From Bradyrhizobium sp. STM 3809 (GTDB taxonomy: Bacteria; Pseudomonadota; Alphaproteobacteria; Rhizobiales; Xanthobacteraceae), in assembly GCF_000239795.1 (NCBI RefSeq), contig NZ_CAFJ01000088.1, positions 1 to 34,304 on the forward strand: DNA of 34,304 bases, in the 5' to 3' direction. How positions within the stretch are numbered: position 1 is the stretch's first letter; every line of letters begins with the position of its first letter. A program made the position numbers and the translations under genes. Below the pieces are notes generated by a model. That model saw nothing but the letters and a program-made list of their open reading frames with translations. It made no database searches and had not been told where the DNA came from. Shown in pieces: positions 1-8,181 of this stretch.

Positions 1-187
1 CGTTGCGGATCAGCGAACGCCTGTGTTCGCGGCCCCACGGATTTTCCGTTCAGAGTGGTTGCGGGCCTTCTCTCGCGCCGCTTGCCGCGTCTTCAGGCGG
101 CATCCGACTGAGCTGAACGCTAATTAATGCAACCACGCCGAAGAGATCGCCGTTGAAGCCATGCAGCAACCAACAAAGGAGAATGAC
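1..187. other. leading intergenic stretch
   Basis: I see no credible gene here. The stretch probably holds the promoter of the PRC-barrel gene. The only clear signal is the AAAGGAG ribosome binding site at about 176-181, just before the ATG at 188. Confidence 0.4.
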
Positions 188-826
188 ATGAAATCACTGC
201 TGCTTGCAGGCGCTGCCCTCGTCGTCCTGGGACCGGCCGTCATGGCGCAAGCCTCCGACCACCACGCCGACTTGCGCGGTAATCTCTCGCAGATGCTGCA
301 GAAGTCGGGCTACACCGACATCCGTGTCTCGCCATCCTCGTTCTTCGTTCGCGCCAAGGACCAGAACGGCAATCCCGTCGTGATGTCGATCAGCCCGGAC
401 CAGTTCACCGAGGTCGCCGCCATCGCCGATGCCGGCACATCGGCCGCGGCGCCGGGCTCGACCAACAGCGCCGACACCGCCGGACAGACGCCAGGCGCCG
501 GCGCGACCTACGTGACCGTTCCATCGCAAGATGAACTGAGCTCGAATCTGGTCGGCCTCGACGTCTACAATAGCAACAACAAGGATATCGGCGAGATCAA
601 GGACATCGCGCTCGACCGGAATGGCCAGACCGCCGCATATATCGTGTCCGTCGGCGGATTCCTCGGCATGGGAGAGCACTACGTCGCGGTGAAGCCATCG
701 GCGGTGACGATCACCTATGACGGCGGGCAGAAGAAATGGCGTGCGAGCATGAATGCCACCGCAGACCAGCTGAAATCCGCTCCCGAGTTCAAGTACCAAG
801 GCAAGTGGAACGCCGACCACGCATGA
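188..826 (+). CDS. secreted PRC-barrel domain protein
   Basis: A 212-residue exported protein of unknown precise role. An N-terminal hydrophobic segment (residues 1-20, ending in VMA-QA) looks like a cleavable signal peptide. Residues about 25-80 form a small alpha/beta region, residues 81-105 an Ala/Gly/Thr-rich linker, and residues about 112-185 match a PRC-barrel: LVGLDVYN, then IGEIKDIALD, then the YVAV strand. I chose the ATG at 188 over the in-frame ATG at 161 because it has AAAGGAG about 6 nt upstream and begins directly with a signal peptide. PRC-barrels occur in RimM and photosynthetic reaction centre H subunits. Stand-alone secreted versions are common in Rhizobiales and are often stress-related; that role is family knowledge, not visible here. 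Confidence 0.85.
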   Translation: MKSLLLAGAALVVLGPAVMAQASDHHADLRGNLSQMLQKSGYTDIRVSPSSFFVRAKDQNGNPVVMSISPDQFTEVAAIADAGTSAAAPGSTNSADTAGQTPGAGATYVTVPSQDELSSNLVGLDVYNSNNKDIGEIKDIALDRNGQTAAYIVSVGGFLGMGEHYVAVKPSAVTITYDGGQKKWRASMNATADQLKSAPEFKYQGKWNADHA

Positions 827-899
827 CGCGTGTCGCGCTCCGCGATGACCGGCGGCCCATGCCGCCGGCCCCCACGCAGGTCAGATCGAGGTCCATCTC

Positions 900-1325
900 G
901 TGACGAAATTGGCGGAAACGATTGCCATCCAACGGCTGGTGGCCTTCGGGCGCAATCGCGGCGTTGTCACCGCCGATGACCTGAAGGCGATGTTGCCGGT
1001 GCAGGACATGACGGCGGAGGAACTCGCGGGCGTCATGTCCACATTGGAGGATGCCGGCGTGCCGGTCGAGATCGACACGCGAGAGCTTTCCGCGTCTGGA
1101 CCGCATGGCCAGCCGATCCGGGCGAGCTTCAGCGCAACCTCCGCCTCCGGCCCGGCCGCGCCGTCGCTCGGCGCTGATCCTGTCCGCAGCACCTCGCGCG
1201 ACAGGGCCCTCCCGGTGGTCGTCGCAGATGAGCAGCCACGCGGTCGAACAGGCCTCATCGTGTTGCTCGCCGGCGCGACGGGTTGCGGCCTTCTGCTGGT
1301 TGCCGGCTGGCTTTTTCACTGGTGA
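900..1325 (+). CDS. sigma-70 region 1.1-like domain with C-terminal membrane anchor
   Basis: A 141-residue protein with a GTG start, preceded by GAGG at 888-891. Residues 8-58 resemble sigma-70 region 1.1 as found at the N-terminus of RpoD. The pattern is a helix with LVAFGRNRG, then VVTADDLKAMLP, then an acidic helix EELAGVMSTLEDAGVPV. There is no sigma region 2-4. A Ser/Ala/Pro-rich linker (about 62-112) leads to one hydrophobic helix (about 118-139), and the protein ends at the membrane face. Region 1.1 mimics DNA and occludes the polymerase cleft in free sigma. A membrane-tethered isolated copy could bind RNA polymerase or be a repurposed small fold. Similar stand-alone proteins exist in Bradyrhizobium, to my recollection. 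It converges on the oxidase operon. Confidence 0.7.
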   Translation: MTKLAETIAIQRLVAFGRNRGVVTADDLKAMLPVQDMTAEELAGVMSTLEDAGVPVEIDTRELSASGPHGQPIRASFSATSASGPAAPSLGADPVRSTSRDRALPVVVADEQPRGRTGLIVLLAGATGCGLLLVAGWLFHW

Positions 1326-1337
1326 TCGCGCTCCACC

Positions 1338-1371
1338 CATGATCGCGGCGAGCGGTCGAACCCCGATCATG
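1338..1371. terminator. dyad between convergent genes
   Basis: A perfect 8-bp inverted repeat, CATGATCG at 1338-1345 and CGATCATG at 1364-1371, with an 18-nt loop. It lies between the end of the sigma-1.1-like gene (1325) and the end of the oxidase operon (stop at 1367-1369, inside the second arm). It could be a bidirectional terminator. There is no T-tract and the stem is only moderately GC-rich, so confidence is low. Confidence 0.3.
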
Positions 1372-1666
1372 TGCGAGTCAGCACATCCGTCAGGGCCAGG
1401 CCGAACATAGCAATCAGGAAGACAAGCCCGGCGATCGCGGCGAGCCGTATCAGCGAGCCCGATTTTGCAAGCTCCATGAACAGCAGCAGCACGAGCGCCG
1501 ACTTCATGACCGCGATGACGATGCCGGCTGCGACCGTGATCCGCCCCATCGGTACATAGGCGATGCCGAGGCTCAGCAGCAGCAACGCGAGCAACGCGGC
1601 CCAGATGACGAGGTTTTTCCGCCACAGCCGGCCGGCGCCGGTCGCGTGTCCAGGGGGCGCGCTCAT
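1367..1666 (-). CDS. cytochrome c oxidase subunit IV family protein
   Basis: A 99-residue membrane protein, last gene of the respiratory operon. Three hydrophobic helices (about 18-37, 42-64, 70-93) and a Lys/Glu between helices two and three (FMELAKSG) fit the small prokaryotic COX IV/CyoD-like subunit (about 90-110 residues). The subunit stabilises CuB loading and the I/III core and carries no redox centre. The ATG at 1664-1666 overlaps the stop of subunit III by 4 nt (ATGA), indicating translational coupling. Reading further upstream in this frame runs into the shadow of subunits III and I, so the short form is the real one. Confidence 0.85.
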   Translation of the reverse strand: MSAPPGHATGAGRLWRKNLVIWAALLALLLLSLGIAYVPMGRITVAAGIVIAVMKSALVLLLFMELAKSGSLIRLAAIAGLVFLIAMFGLALTDVLTRT

Positions 1667-2307
1667 GACGACCGTCCCGGCAGATAGATCAGCGGGTAGA
1701 GAAATATCCAGACAATGTCGACGAGATGCCAATACAGCGCGGTGATCTCGAGCTCCGGGTTGGCTTGCGTCGGCAGCTCGCGCCGGTAGAACTCCCAGAA
1801 CAGCCGGCCGACCAGAACGATGCCGATCGAGAGGTGCACGGCATGGACGCCGGTGACCAGCCAATAGAGACCATAGAAGAGCTGAGCGCCGGGCTGCGGC
1901 AAGGCGAAACCGGCGCCCGGCACCAGGTGCTTGTCGATGTCTTCCTTGTATTCGAAGCCCTTGATGACGACGAAGGCGAGACCCAGCAGCGCCGTGGCGA
2001 GGAGGCAGGCGAGCACGAGACGTCGGAGCCGCGCCGGAGACGCCGCGGCCTGCGAGGCCATTGCCATCGTGAGACTGCTCGTGAGCAGGACGGCCGTGTT
2101 GATCGTTCCGTACCAGATGTTCGTCGCCCGCCCCGCGGCCGCAAACGCATCCGGATGCTCGATGCGGCAGACCGTGTAGGTGAGCAGCAGCGCGCCAAAG
2201 AACAGCATCTCGCTGCCCAGGAACACCCAGATGCCGAATTTGCCGGCCTCGCGTTGCCGGCCGAAGTCGAACCAGGGCTCTCTGAGCAGTGCGCTCTCGT
2301 CGCTCAT
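1663..2307 (-). CDS. coxC: cytochrome c oxidase subunit III
   Basis: A 214-residue membrane subunit of the heme-copper oxidase. The N-terminus contains the family signature KFGIWVFLGSEMLFFGALL, where the Glu lies near the proposed oxygen channel. Five hydrophobic segments follow, including the LFYGLYWLVTGVHAVHLSIG motif and the terminal YWHLVDIVWIFLYPLIYL. The protein lacks the first two helices of the 7-helix mitochondrial form, as is usual for caa3-type enzymes (about 200 residues). The start at 2305-2307 overlaps the subunit I stop by 4 nt. It has no metal sites and supports proton uptake and turnover stability of subunit I. Confidence 0.93.
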   Translation of the reverse strand: MSDESALLREPWFDFGRQREAGKFGIWVFLGSEMLFFGALLLTYTVCRIEHPDAFAAAGRATNIWYGTINTAVLLTSSLTMAMASQAAASPARLRRLVLACLLATALLGLAFVVIKGFEYKEDIDKHLVPGAGFALPQPGAQLFYGLYWLVTGVHAVHLSIGIVLVGRLFWEFYRRELPTQANPELEITALYWHLVDIVWIFLYPLIYLPGRSS

Positions 2308-3977
2308 CGGATGTCCCTCGCGTTCTGCACCTCGGGCGCGTCCGTCCCGGCGGACATGCCCTCGGCGTGATATTCGTAGGGACCGCGGTCGACGCGCGGC
2401 TGCCGGTCGAAGTTCTTCGGCGGCGGCGGCGACGTCGTGGTCCATTCCAGGCCCGTCGCGGCCCACGGGTTGTTGCCCGCTCGCCCGCCATAGAACAGCG
2501 ACCAGGTGAGATAGCCGAGCGGCAGCAGATAGGCGACCGCGAGCACACCGGCGCCCGCGGACGACATCACGTTGTAGATCTGGAATTCCGCCGGATAGGT
2601 ATGGTAGCGGCGCGGCATCCCGAGATAGCCCGCGAAAAACTGCGGCAGAAAGGTCATGTTGAAGCCGGCATACATCAGGATCGCCGCGAACTTCGCCCAG
2701 CTCTCGGGATAGAGCTTGCCCGTCACCTTCGGCCACCAGAAGTGCAGGCCGGCGAAGAACGCCGAAACCGAGCCGCCGACCATGATGTAGTGGAAATGCG
2801 CCACGACGAAGTAGGTGTCCGTCACATGGACGTCGACCGGGATCGACGCGAGGAACAGTCCCGACAGCCCGCCGGTCGTGAACAGTCCGACGAAGCCGAG
2901 CGAATAGAGCATTGGTGATTCGAAGCTGATCTGGCCGCGGAACAGCGAGGCCGTCCAGTTGAACACCTTGATCGCGGACGGCACGGCGATGATGAAGGAG
3001 AGAAAGGAGAAGACCAGGCTCGCCAAGGCTGACTGGCCGGACACGAACATATGGTGGCCCCAGACGAAGAAGCCGATCCCGGCGATGGCGAGCATCGCGT
3101 AGACCATGAAGTCGTAGCCGAAGATACGCCGCCGCGCGAAGCATGGGATGACCTCGGACACCACGCCCATCGCCGGCAGGACCATGATGTAGACCGCAGG
3201 ATGGGAGTAGAACCAGAACAGATGCTGGAACAGGATCGGGTCGCCACCGCGCGCGGGATCGAAGATCGGCAGGCCGAGCACGCGTTCGGCGATCACCAGC
3301 AGAAGCGAGATCGCCAGGACGGGCGTCGCGAGCACCATGATGAGGGAGGTCGCATAGATCGCCCAGACGAACAGCGGCAGACGGAACCAGGTCATCCCGG
3401 GCGCGCGCAACATATGCGTGGTCGCGATGAAGTTGACGCCGGTGGCGATGCTGGCAAAGCCGACCACGAAGACGCCCGCGGCGGCAGCGAAGACATGGCT
3501 GTTGGAGAACATCGAGGAATAGGGCGTATAGAAGGTCCAGCCCGTGTCCACGCCGCCGGCGAGCAGGGCATAGACGGTGAACGCGCCTGCGGCGATCGTC
3601 AGGTACCAGCTGAAGAGGTTGAGGCGCGGAAACGCCACATCGGGCGCGCCGATCATCAGCGGCAGCAGGAAGTTGCCGAGCGTGTTCGGTATCGACGGCA
3701 CCAGGAAGAACCAGACCATGATGATGCCGTGGAACGAGAACAGCTTGTTGTAGGTATCTGACGTCAGCAGCCATCCGTTCGGCTCGAACAGCTCGAGCCG
3801 CACGGCCGTCACCGCGGCGCCGCCGAGAAAGAAGAAGAAGGTGATGGTGATCGCGTAGAGGATCGCAATTCGCTTGTGGTCGGTCGTCGTCAGCCAAGAG
3901 GCGATGGTGGAGCCGTGTCGCAGATAATCAGGACGTGGCGGCAGCGGCAGATCTCCGGCGAGCAAAGCGTCAGTCAT
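2304..3977 (-). CDS. coxA: cytochrome c oxidase subunit I, A2-type (YS motif)
   Basis: A 557-residue catalytic subunit with 12 predicted helices that reduces O2 to water and pumps protons. Visible ligands are His83 (low-spin heme; SFHGIIMVW), His259 and cross-linking Tyr263 in YSHPAVY, the CuB pair His308-His309 (WGHHMFVSG), and His394/His396 (VVAHFHYIM) for the high-spin and low-spin hemes. The conserved Glu of mitochondrial-type A1 enzymes (HPE) is replaced by HPA preceded by Tyr257-Ser258. This is the signature of A2-type oxidases such as the caa3 enzymes of Thermus and Rhodothermus. Lys337 (IKVFNW) of the K-channel is present. The start overlaps the subunit II stop by 8 nt. Confidence 0.96.
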   Translation of the reverse strand: MTDALLAGDLPLPPRPDYLRHGSTIASWLTTTDHKRIAILYAITITFFFFLGGAAVTAVRLELFEPNGWLLTSDTYNKLFSFHGIIMVWFFLVPSIPNTLGNFLLPLMIGAPDVAFPRLNLFSWYLTIAAGAFTVYALLAGGVDTGWTFYTPYSSMFSNSHVFAAAAGVFVVGFASIATGVNFIATTHMLRAPGMTWFRLPLFVWAIYATSLIMVLATPVLAISLLLVIAERVLGLPIFDPARGGDPILFQHLFWFYSHPAVYIMVLPAMGVVSEVIPCFARRRIFGYDFMVYAMLAIAGIGFFVWGHHMFVSGQSALASLVFSFLSFIIAVPSAIKVFNWTASLFRGQISFESPMLYSLGFVGLFTTGGLSGLFLASIPVDVHVTDTYFVVAHFHYIMVGGSVSAFFAGLHFWWPKVTGKLYPESWAKFAAILMYAGFNMTFLPQFFAGYLGMPRRYHTYPAEFQIYNVMSSAGAGVLAVAYLLPLGYLTWSLFYGGRAGNNPWAATGLEWTTTSPPPPKNFDRQPRVDRGPYEYHAEGMSAGTDAPEVQNARDIR

Positions 3978-4911
3978 GAGACCCCTCCTCCGCGAGCGAA
4001 CGAATATAGGCAGTCAGGCTCTGGAGCTCGCCGTCGTCGAGGAGCCCCTTGAAGCTCGGCATGATCGCGTCATAGCCTGCGACGACGTCACGTTTCGGCT
4101 GCAGGATGGAGTCCCGGATGTAGCCGTCGTCCGCCTTCACCGTGCGCCCGTCCGACAGCTGCACCATGCGGCCATAGATGCCGGCGAGCCGCGGCGCGTG
4201 GACGTTCGATGATCCCGCGTGACAGCCGGAGCAGCCCTGCGACACGAACAGTTTTGCCCCTTCATGCGCGAGATCGTCGCCCTCTGGCTGCTGCACCAGC
4301 CATCTGGCGTAATCCTCCGGCCGCATGACGGTGATCTTGCCGCGCATCACCGAATGATCGGTGCCGCAATATTCGGCGCAGAGCAGCGGAAACACGCCGA
4401 GCTTGCTGGCCTGGAACCAGATGTCGGTCTCGCGACCCGGAACGACGTCCTGCTTGACCCTGAAGGCCGGGACGAAGAACGAATGGATTACGTCCTGTGA
4501 ACTCATCAGCAGGTGAACCGGCTGACCGAGCGGGACATGCAGCGCGTTGATCTCGCGCGCGCCACTCGGATGCTGCGTTTTCCACATCCACTGCTTCGCA
4601 ACCACATGGATTTCCAGCGATCCCGCCGGCGCGGCGAGGCTGCTGAGATCGGCCGAGCCCGCCCACCAGAACAGGAACACGAAGCTCAGCAGCGTGGCCA
4701 GCGTCCAGCCGATCTCGAATTCACGGCGGAGGAATTCCGGCATCGGTCCCCGCTTGGCCGATGATCCCCGGCGATAGCGGACCGCAAACAGCAGGATCAG
4801 CCCGAACACCAGCACGACCGTCGCACCGGAGAGGACCAGCAACAGATAGAAGATCCTGTCCACTGTGACCGCGTGGGTGCTCGCTTCCGGCAGGCTGAAG
4901 GGCGAATTCAT
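3970..4911 (-). CDS. coxB: cytochrome c oxidase subunit II with fused cytochrome c (caa3-type)
   Basis: A 313-residue electron-entry subunit. It has two N-terminal helices (about 20-45 and 67-84) and then a periplasmic cupredoxin domain with the CuA ligands His143, Cys178, Cys182, His186 and Met189 (CAEYCGTDHSVM). The aromatic patch KQWMWKTQHP accepts electrons. From about residue 215 a class I cytochrome c domain is fused: CSGCH (Cys227, Cys230, His231) and a probable axial Met in AIMPSFKG. The fusion defines a caa3-type oxidase and means a soluble cytochrome c is not strictly needed. It is flanked by SCO upstream, the expected CuA assembly factor, with a 4-nt overlap. Confidence 0.96.
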   Translation of the reverse strand: MNSPFSLPEASTHAVTVDRIFYLLLVLSGATVVLVFGLILLFAVRYRRGSSAKRGPMPEFLRREFEIGWTLATLLSFVFLFWWAGSADLSSLAAPAGSLEIHVVAKQWMWKTQHPSGAREINALHVPLGQPVHLLMSSQDVIHSFFVPAFRVKQDVVPGRETDIWFQASKLGVFPLLCAEYCGTDHSVMRGKITVMRPEDYARWLVQQPEGDDLAHEGAKLFVSQGCSGCHAGSSNVHAPRLAGIYGRMVQLSDGRTVKADDGYIRDSILQPKRDVVAGYDAIMPSFKGLLDDGELQSLTAYIRSLAEEGSHD

Positions 4912-5681
4912 GCCGACGCTCCGCGCTTGGAGCTGCGCAGCAGCATCAGGCCGATCGCGCCTGCCAGCAGCGCCACGCTGATGGCCCCCGCGATGCGCAG
5001 CACCGTGGTGATGCGACGCGTATAGACGCCATGCACGGCGTCAAAGCCATAGCACAGCAGTGCGATGCGTCCGGCCAGGCCGCCGATGCGGCCACGCCCG
5101 GCTTCGAGCAGTGCGAGCCGCAGGTCGGTTGGCTGGAGCGCTAAGCTCGAAAGCATCCGGACAAGACGACCGTCGGCGCCGAGCGTTGCGAAAGCGGCCG
5201 GATGGGCCACGGCATCGCGGCCGGAATCGAATGCGTCGTGGTAACCGATGGCCTGAAGCAACTGACCGATCGACTCGCGTGTGCCCGACAGGACCGTCGT
5301 CCCGACCGTCGCGATCTGCCCCTGTGTAAAGCGCCGAGCGTCGTCCAACGTATCGCGAGGATCGATCCCGATCACGACGACACTGTAGTCGCGGCCGGCG
5401 ACCAGGCCCGTCTGCTGCAAGGCGGCGCTCGCGATGGTCAGTGCCGGACCGCAGATCTGCTTGCAGGTGAAATCGGCGGGGATCAGCAGCGTCGGACGTT
5501 CGCCCATGGCCTGGGCCATGGTGACGGTCTCGCCGGCGAGATTTGTGAAGGACAGCCCCATCGGGACGCGCGCGCCAGGCCGAGGATCGAATGCGACGCT
5601 GCCGATCTGCTGCTCCGTCAGTCCGGCGGACGCGATGCCGGGCCAGGCTGCCAGCACGACGATGAGAAGGGCTCGCCTCAT
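4908..5681 (-). CDS. SCO1/SenC-family copper chaperone for CuA
   Basis: A 257-residue periplasmic thioredoxin-fold protein that delivers copper to, or reduces, the CuA site of subunit II. It has an N-terminal signal peptide (about 1-19). The CxxxC copper motif is at Cys73/Cys77 (FTCKQICGP), and the third ligand His160 lies in DAVAHPAAF. The topology departs from classic Sco1: instead of only an N-terminal anchor it ends in a hydrophobic helix (about 228-250) followed by a basic tail. This C-anchored form is seen in operons of alternative complex III. It lies between the one-helix protein and subunit II, overlapping both by 4 nt, so it is almost certainly dedicated to this oxidase. Confidence 0.9.
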   Translation of the reverse strand: MRRALLIVVLAAWPGIASAGLTEQQIGSVAFDPRPGARVPMGLSFTNLAGETVTMAQAMGERPTLLIPADFTCKQICGPALTIASAALQQTGLVAGRDYSVVVIGIDPRDTLDDARRFTQGQIATVGTTVLSGTRESIGQLLQAIGYHDAFDSGRDAVAHPAAFATLGADGRLVRMLSSLALQPTDLRLALLEAGRGRIGGLAGRIALLCYGFDAVHGVYTRRITTVLRIAGAISVALLAGAIGLMLLRSSKRGASA

Positions 5682-6082
5682 CGCTTGCCTCCACCTGCAT
5701 CGGCCGGTGGGTCGGAAGACCCAGGCAGCGGGTCATAGGCGTGCTCGCCGCGCGCCGCGATCATCCGCATCGCATCGTCGATCGGCACATGCGCGAGGCC
5801 GCGATCCCGGTCGATCCAGCCATAGTCGGACAACGCCTCGTGCTGCGCGGCCTCGAACTTCGCGAGGTCACCTTGCGGTGTTGTCTGCAGAGTTGGCGCC
5901 GGAAATGGACGTTCGCGTTTTGGCGCGAGCGCGCCAGGGACATCGGCCTTGAGAAAGACCAGGAGTCCCACCACCGCCGCGGCGACGATCAGCAGGAACC
6001 CGCCGACAACTGTCAACACGACCCGCGCGTCAACCTCGGGCGGCTGCGGCAGAATGCGGCTGCCCATCTCCTCAGTCGGCAT
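5678..6082 (-). CDS. one-helix membrane protein of the complex III/oxidase operon
   Basis: A 134-residue protein of unknown function. One transmembrane helix (about 21-44) follows a short N-terminus, and a Pro-rich linker leads to an exported domain with the pattern FEAAQHEALSDYGWIDRDRGLAHVPIDDAM (residues 76-105; key residues Tyr87-Gly-Trp-Ile-Asp and Val-Pro-Ile-Asp). I recall this YGW-D...PID pattern from small uncharacterised proteins next to cytochrome oxidase and SCO genes. I chose the ATG at 6082, which has GGAGGTG about 6 nt upstream; the in-frame ATG nine codons earlier lacks this. It overlaps the end of actF by 11 nt and SCO by 4 nt. Its position suggests a role in complex assembly or complex III-oxidase docking. 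Confidence 0.8.
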   Translation of the reverse strand: MPTEEMGSRILPQPPEVDARVVLTVVGGFLLIVAAAVVGLLVFLKADVPGALAPKRERPFPAPTLQTTPQGDLAKFEAAQHEALSDYGWIDRDRGLAHVPIDDAMRMIAARGEHAYDPLPGSSDPPADAGGGKR

Positions 6083-7142
6083 GGCGCACCTCCGTCGAGG
6101 CCGCCTCACCCGCGATCAGCACGGAGGCGATCGCGAGGACAACAAGGACGCCGACGCCCGCCGCGACAACGGCACCTTGCGCGACGAACACCGGCACGAT
6201 CAGCCAAGCCAGGTGCAGGATTGTCCCGATCAGCAGCAGCGCCCCGACGATGCGGAGCGCCAGACGGTTGCTGCGGACGGATTCGAACAGCAGCAGCGCG
6301 AACGGGAGGACCGCACCAAGAATGAAGCTCGCCAGCAGCGCCACGAGCCATGCGCCATGGCTGCGCTCGAGGAACCACGCCGCCTTGTCGGGCAGATCGC
6401 CGTACCAGGCGACCACGTAGGTCATGTATTCGAGATAGACCACGCCGAGCAGAGTGGCGATCAGCAGCCCGGCGATGTCGCTCACGGCCCTGCCTTCGAA
6501 CTGAGGCGGCGAGATCACGGCCACGACGGCGAGCGCCGCGAGAAGCTGCTGGATCGCGATCATGGACGCGAAGGCCGTGGCGACGTAATGCGGCTCCAGC
6601 GACAGATACCAATCGACCGCGACGAGGCTGATCATCAACCCGAAAAAGGCCAGGCCAAGCGCGGCCAGGATGCGGCCGCCGGCGTCCAGCGCAAATGTCA
6701 CGCCGAGCACCGACCATCCGGTGAGCGCGATCGCCGAGCGCGCGATGAAGGCGGGCTCGCTGAGATACCACCGCGCGACATCCGGCTTGATCTGCGTCGG
6801 ATCGGATGCCCACGGATAGATATCGCGGAGACCGGTCAGGACCGGCAGGACTGCGATGGCGACCAACGGCATCATCGCTGCGAAAGGCCGCAGCACCGGG
6901 GCGGCCGCCCTGCCCCAACGGCCGCCGGTGAGGCGATGAATGAGAAGCAACGTCATGCTGCCGATCGGAATGCAGCTCCAGACCGCGAACGCAAACAGCC
7001 AGCCGCGCAGCAGCGTGGGACGCGATCCCAACAGCCCCGCCACCAGAACGACAAGCGACGCGAGGACCAGCAGCGCGACGCCAGCGGCGGCTCGCGGCCG
7101 TCGGAGCCTACCGAATGCATGATGTCCGTGCGCAGCGATCAC
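6072..7142 (-). CDS. actF: alternative complex III membrane subunit ActF
   Basis: A 356-residue polytopic membrane protein with about ten helices, related to NrfD/PsrC and to ActC in the same operon. In ACIII it is one of two quinol-interacting or proton-translocating membrane subunits. Features typical of ActF include the stretch RDIYPWASDP after helix three, the LSEPAFIARS segment, and the DWYLSLEPHY loop (normally DWxMSLExHW). A GTG start at 7140-7142 forms a GTGA overlap with the actE stop. An upstream in-frame ATG at 7229 would put 29 Arg-rich residues from the actE shadow before the protein, so I rejected it. Confidence 0.88.
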   Translation of the reverse strand: MIAAHGHHAFGRLRRPRAAAGVALLVLASLVVLVAGLLGSRPTLLRGWLFAFAVWSCIPIGSMTLLLIHRLTGGRWGRAAAPVLRPFAAMMPLVAIAVLPVLTGLRDIYPWASDPTQIKPDVARWYLSEPAFIARSAIALTGWSVLGVTFALDAGGRILAALGLAFFGLMISLVAVDWYLSLEPHYVATAFASMIAIQQLLAALAVVAVISPPQFEGRAVSDIAGLLIATLLGVVYLEYMTYVVAWYGDLPDKAAWFLERSHGAWLVALLASFILGAVLPFALLLFESVRSNRLALRIVGALLLIGTILHLAWLIVPVFVAQGAVVAAGVGVLVVLAIASVLIAGEAASTEVRHAD

Positions 7143-7666
7143 GGCAGCTTGCTCCTCAGCTCCGGGACGTCGGCGACGTCGACATGTTGTGACTGCTGCA
7201 GCGCGCGGATATAGGCAGCGATAGCCCATCGGTCACGCACATCGACCCGCGCGGCGTAGGAGTACATCACGCCATAGCCGTTGGTGATGACGTCGAAGAA
7301 GTGCTGCGCGTCGGCCGCGCGAAGCCGGTCGGAGTGGTAGGAGGGCGGCGCCGGGAATCCGCGCTGAACGATCATGCCGTCGCCACGGCCTGAATAGCCA
7401 TGGCAGGGCGAGCAATAGATATCGTAGCGCTCGCGGCCGCGCGACAGCAGCGCCATGTCGACCGGCGGAGGCTTGCCGGCGGCCTCGGCGCGGGCGAGGT
7501 CGCCCTGCGCCACCACGCCAACCGGGAGCGGCTGCGCCTCGCTGCCATTCTTGAACAGCGCAGCCTTCGAGAAGGTGCCGTAGCGGTTCTGCCGGAACAT
7601 CGAGTGATCGCCGCAGCCGGCGAGCGCCCCGCACAGAATCAGCGATGACAGCAGCCGGGCCTTCAT
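7139..7666 (-). CDS. actE: alternative complex III monoheme cytochrome c ActE
   Basis: A 175-residue lipoprotein cytochrome. The N-terminal lipobox LAGC (Cys18) predicts lipid anchoring on the periplasmic face. One heme motif CSPCH (Cys85, Cys88, His89) and a probable axial Met134 (GYGVMYSYA) define a class I cytochrome. In ACIII this subunit passes electrons from the ActA/ActB redox chain to the oxidase, here presumably to the cytochrome c domain of subunit II. It overlaps actD and actF by 4 nt each. Confidence 0.92.
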   Translation of the reverse strand: MKARLLSSLILCGALAGCGDHSMFRQNRYGTFSKAALFKNGSEAQPLPVGVVAQGDLARAEAAGKPPPVDMALLSRGRERYDIYCSPCHGYSGRGDGMIVQRGFPAPPSYHSDRLRAADAQHFFDVITNGYGVMYSYAARVDVRDRWAIAAYIRALQQSQHVDVADVPELRSKLP

Positions 7667-8181
7667 GGCGCGCGCACCTCCGTCACCCCGAGCGCGCCGG
7701 CATCGCGCAGCATCGCTCGCAAATCAGTCGACGTGTCCTCGGCGGCCACCAGAAGGAAATAGCGGTCCTGCGTGGCGCGTTCGAAGCCGGGCACAGCAAA
7801 CAGCGAGTCGTGCAGCCGAGGCAGGCCGCATGAATGGAAGAAGGCGATCACGCCGGCCAACGCCGCCGCGAACACCCCGACCTCGAACGGCACCAGCAGG
7901 AACACCTGCCAGGAGTTCAGCGGCCTGCCACCGCTCACGATCGGATAGTTCATGACGGCGCTGTACCATTGCAGCAGCAATGCAAACGCCGCCGTGCCCG
8001 CTCCGCCGATCAGCATCACCGGCCGGATCATCGAGCGATCCTGTGCGAGCTGTTCGGCCAGCCCCTCGATGGGATAGGGCGTGAACGCCTCCAGTGCGGA
8101 GTGTCCGGCTCCTCTTACGAGCTGCAAGCCCGCCTGTAGCGCCCGATCGTCCCGGAACTCGGCGAGCAATCTCTCCGTCAT
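7663..8181 (-). CDS. actD: alternative complex III subunit ActD (DUF3341)
   Basis: A 172-residue subunit with two transmembrane helices (about 54-77 and 92-115) separated by a short loop, and N- and C-terminal soluble segments. The N-terminal AFTPYPIEGL motif and the C-terminal ferredoxin-like segment FFLLVAAEDTSTDLRAML (read here as YFLLVAAED) match the DUF3341 family, which is essentially restricted to ACIII clusters. It carries no cofactor and is thought to stabilise the ActC/ActF interface. It lies in the canonical position between actC and actE, with 4-nt overlaps on both sides. Confidence 0.9.
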   Translation of the reverse strand: MTERLLAEFRDDRALQAGLQLVRGAGHSALEAFTPYPIEGLAEQLAQDRSMIRPVMLIGGAGTAAFALLLQWYSAVMNYPIVSGGRPLNSWQVFLLVPFEVGVFAAALAGVIAFFHSCGLPRLHDSLFAVPGFERATQDRYFLLVAAEDTSTDLRAMLRDAGALGVTEVRAP

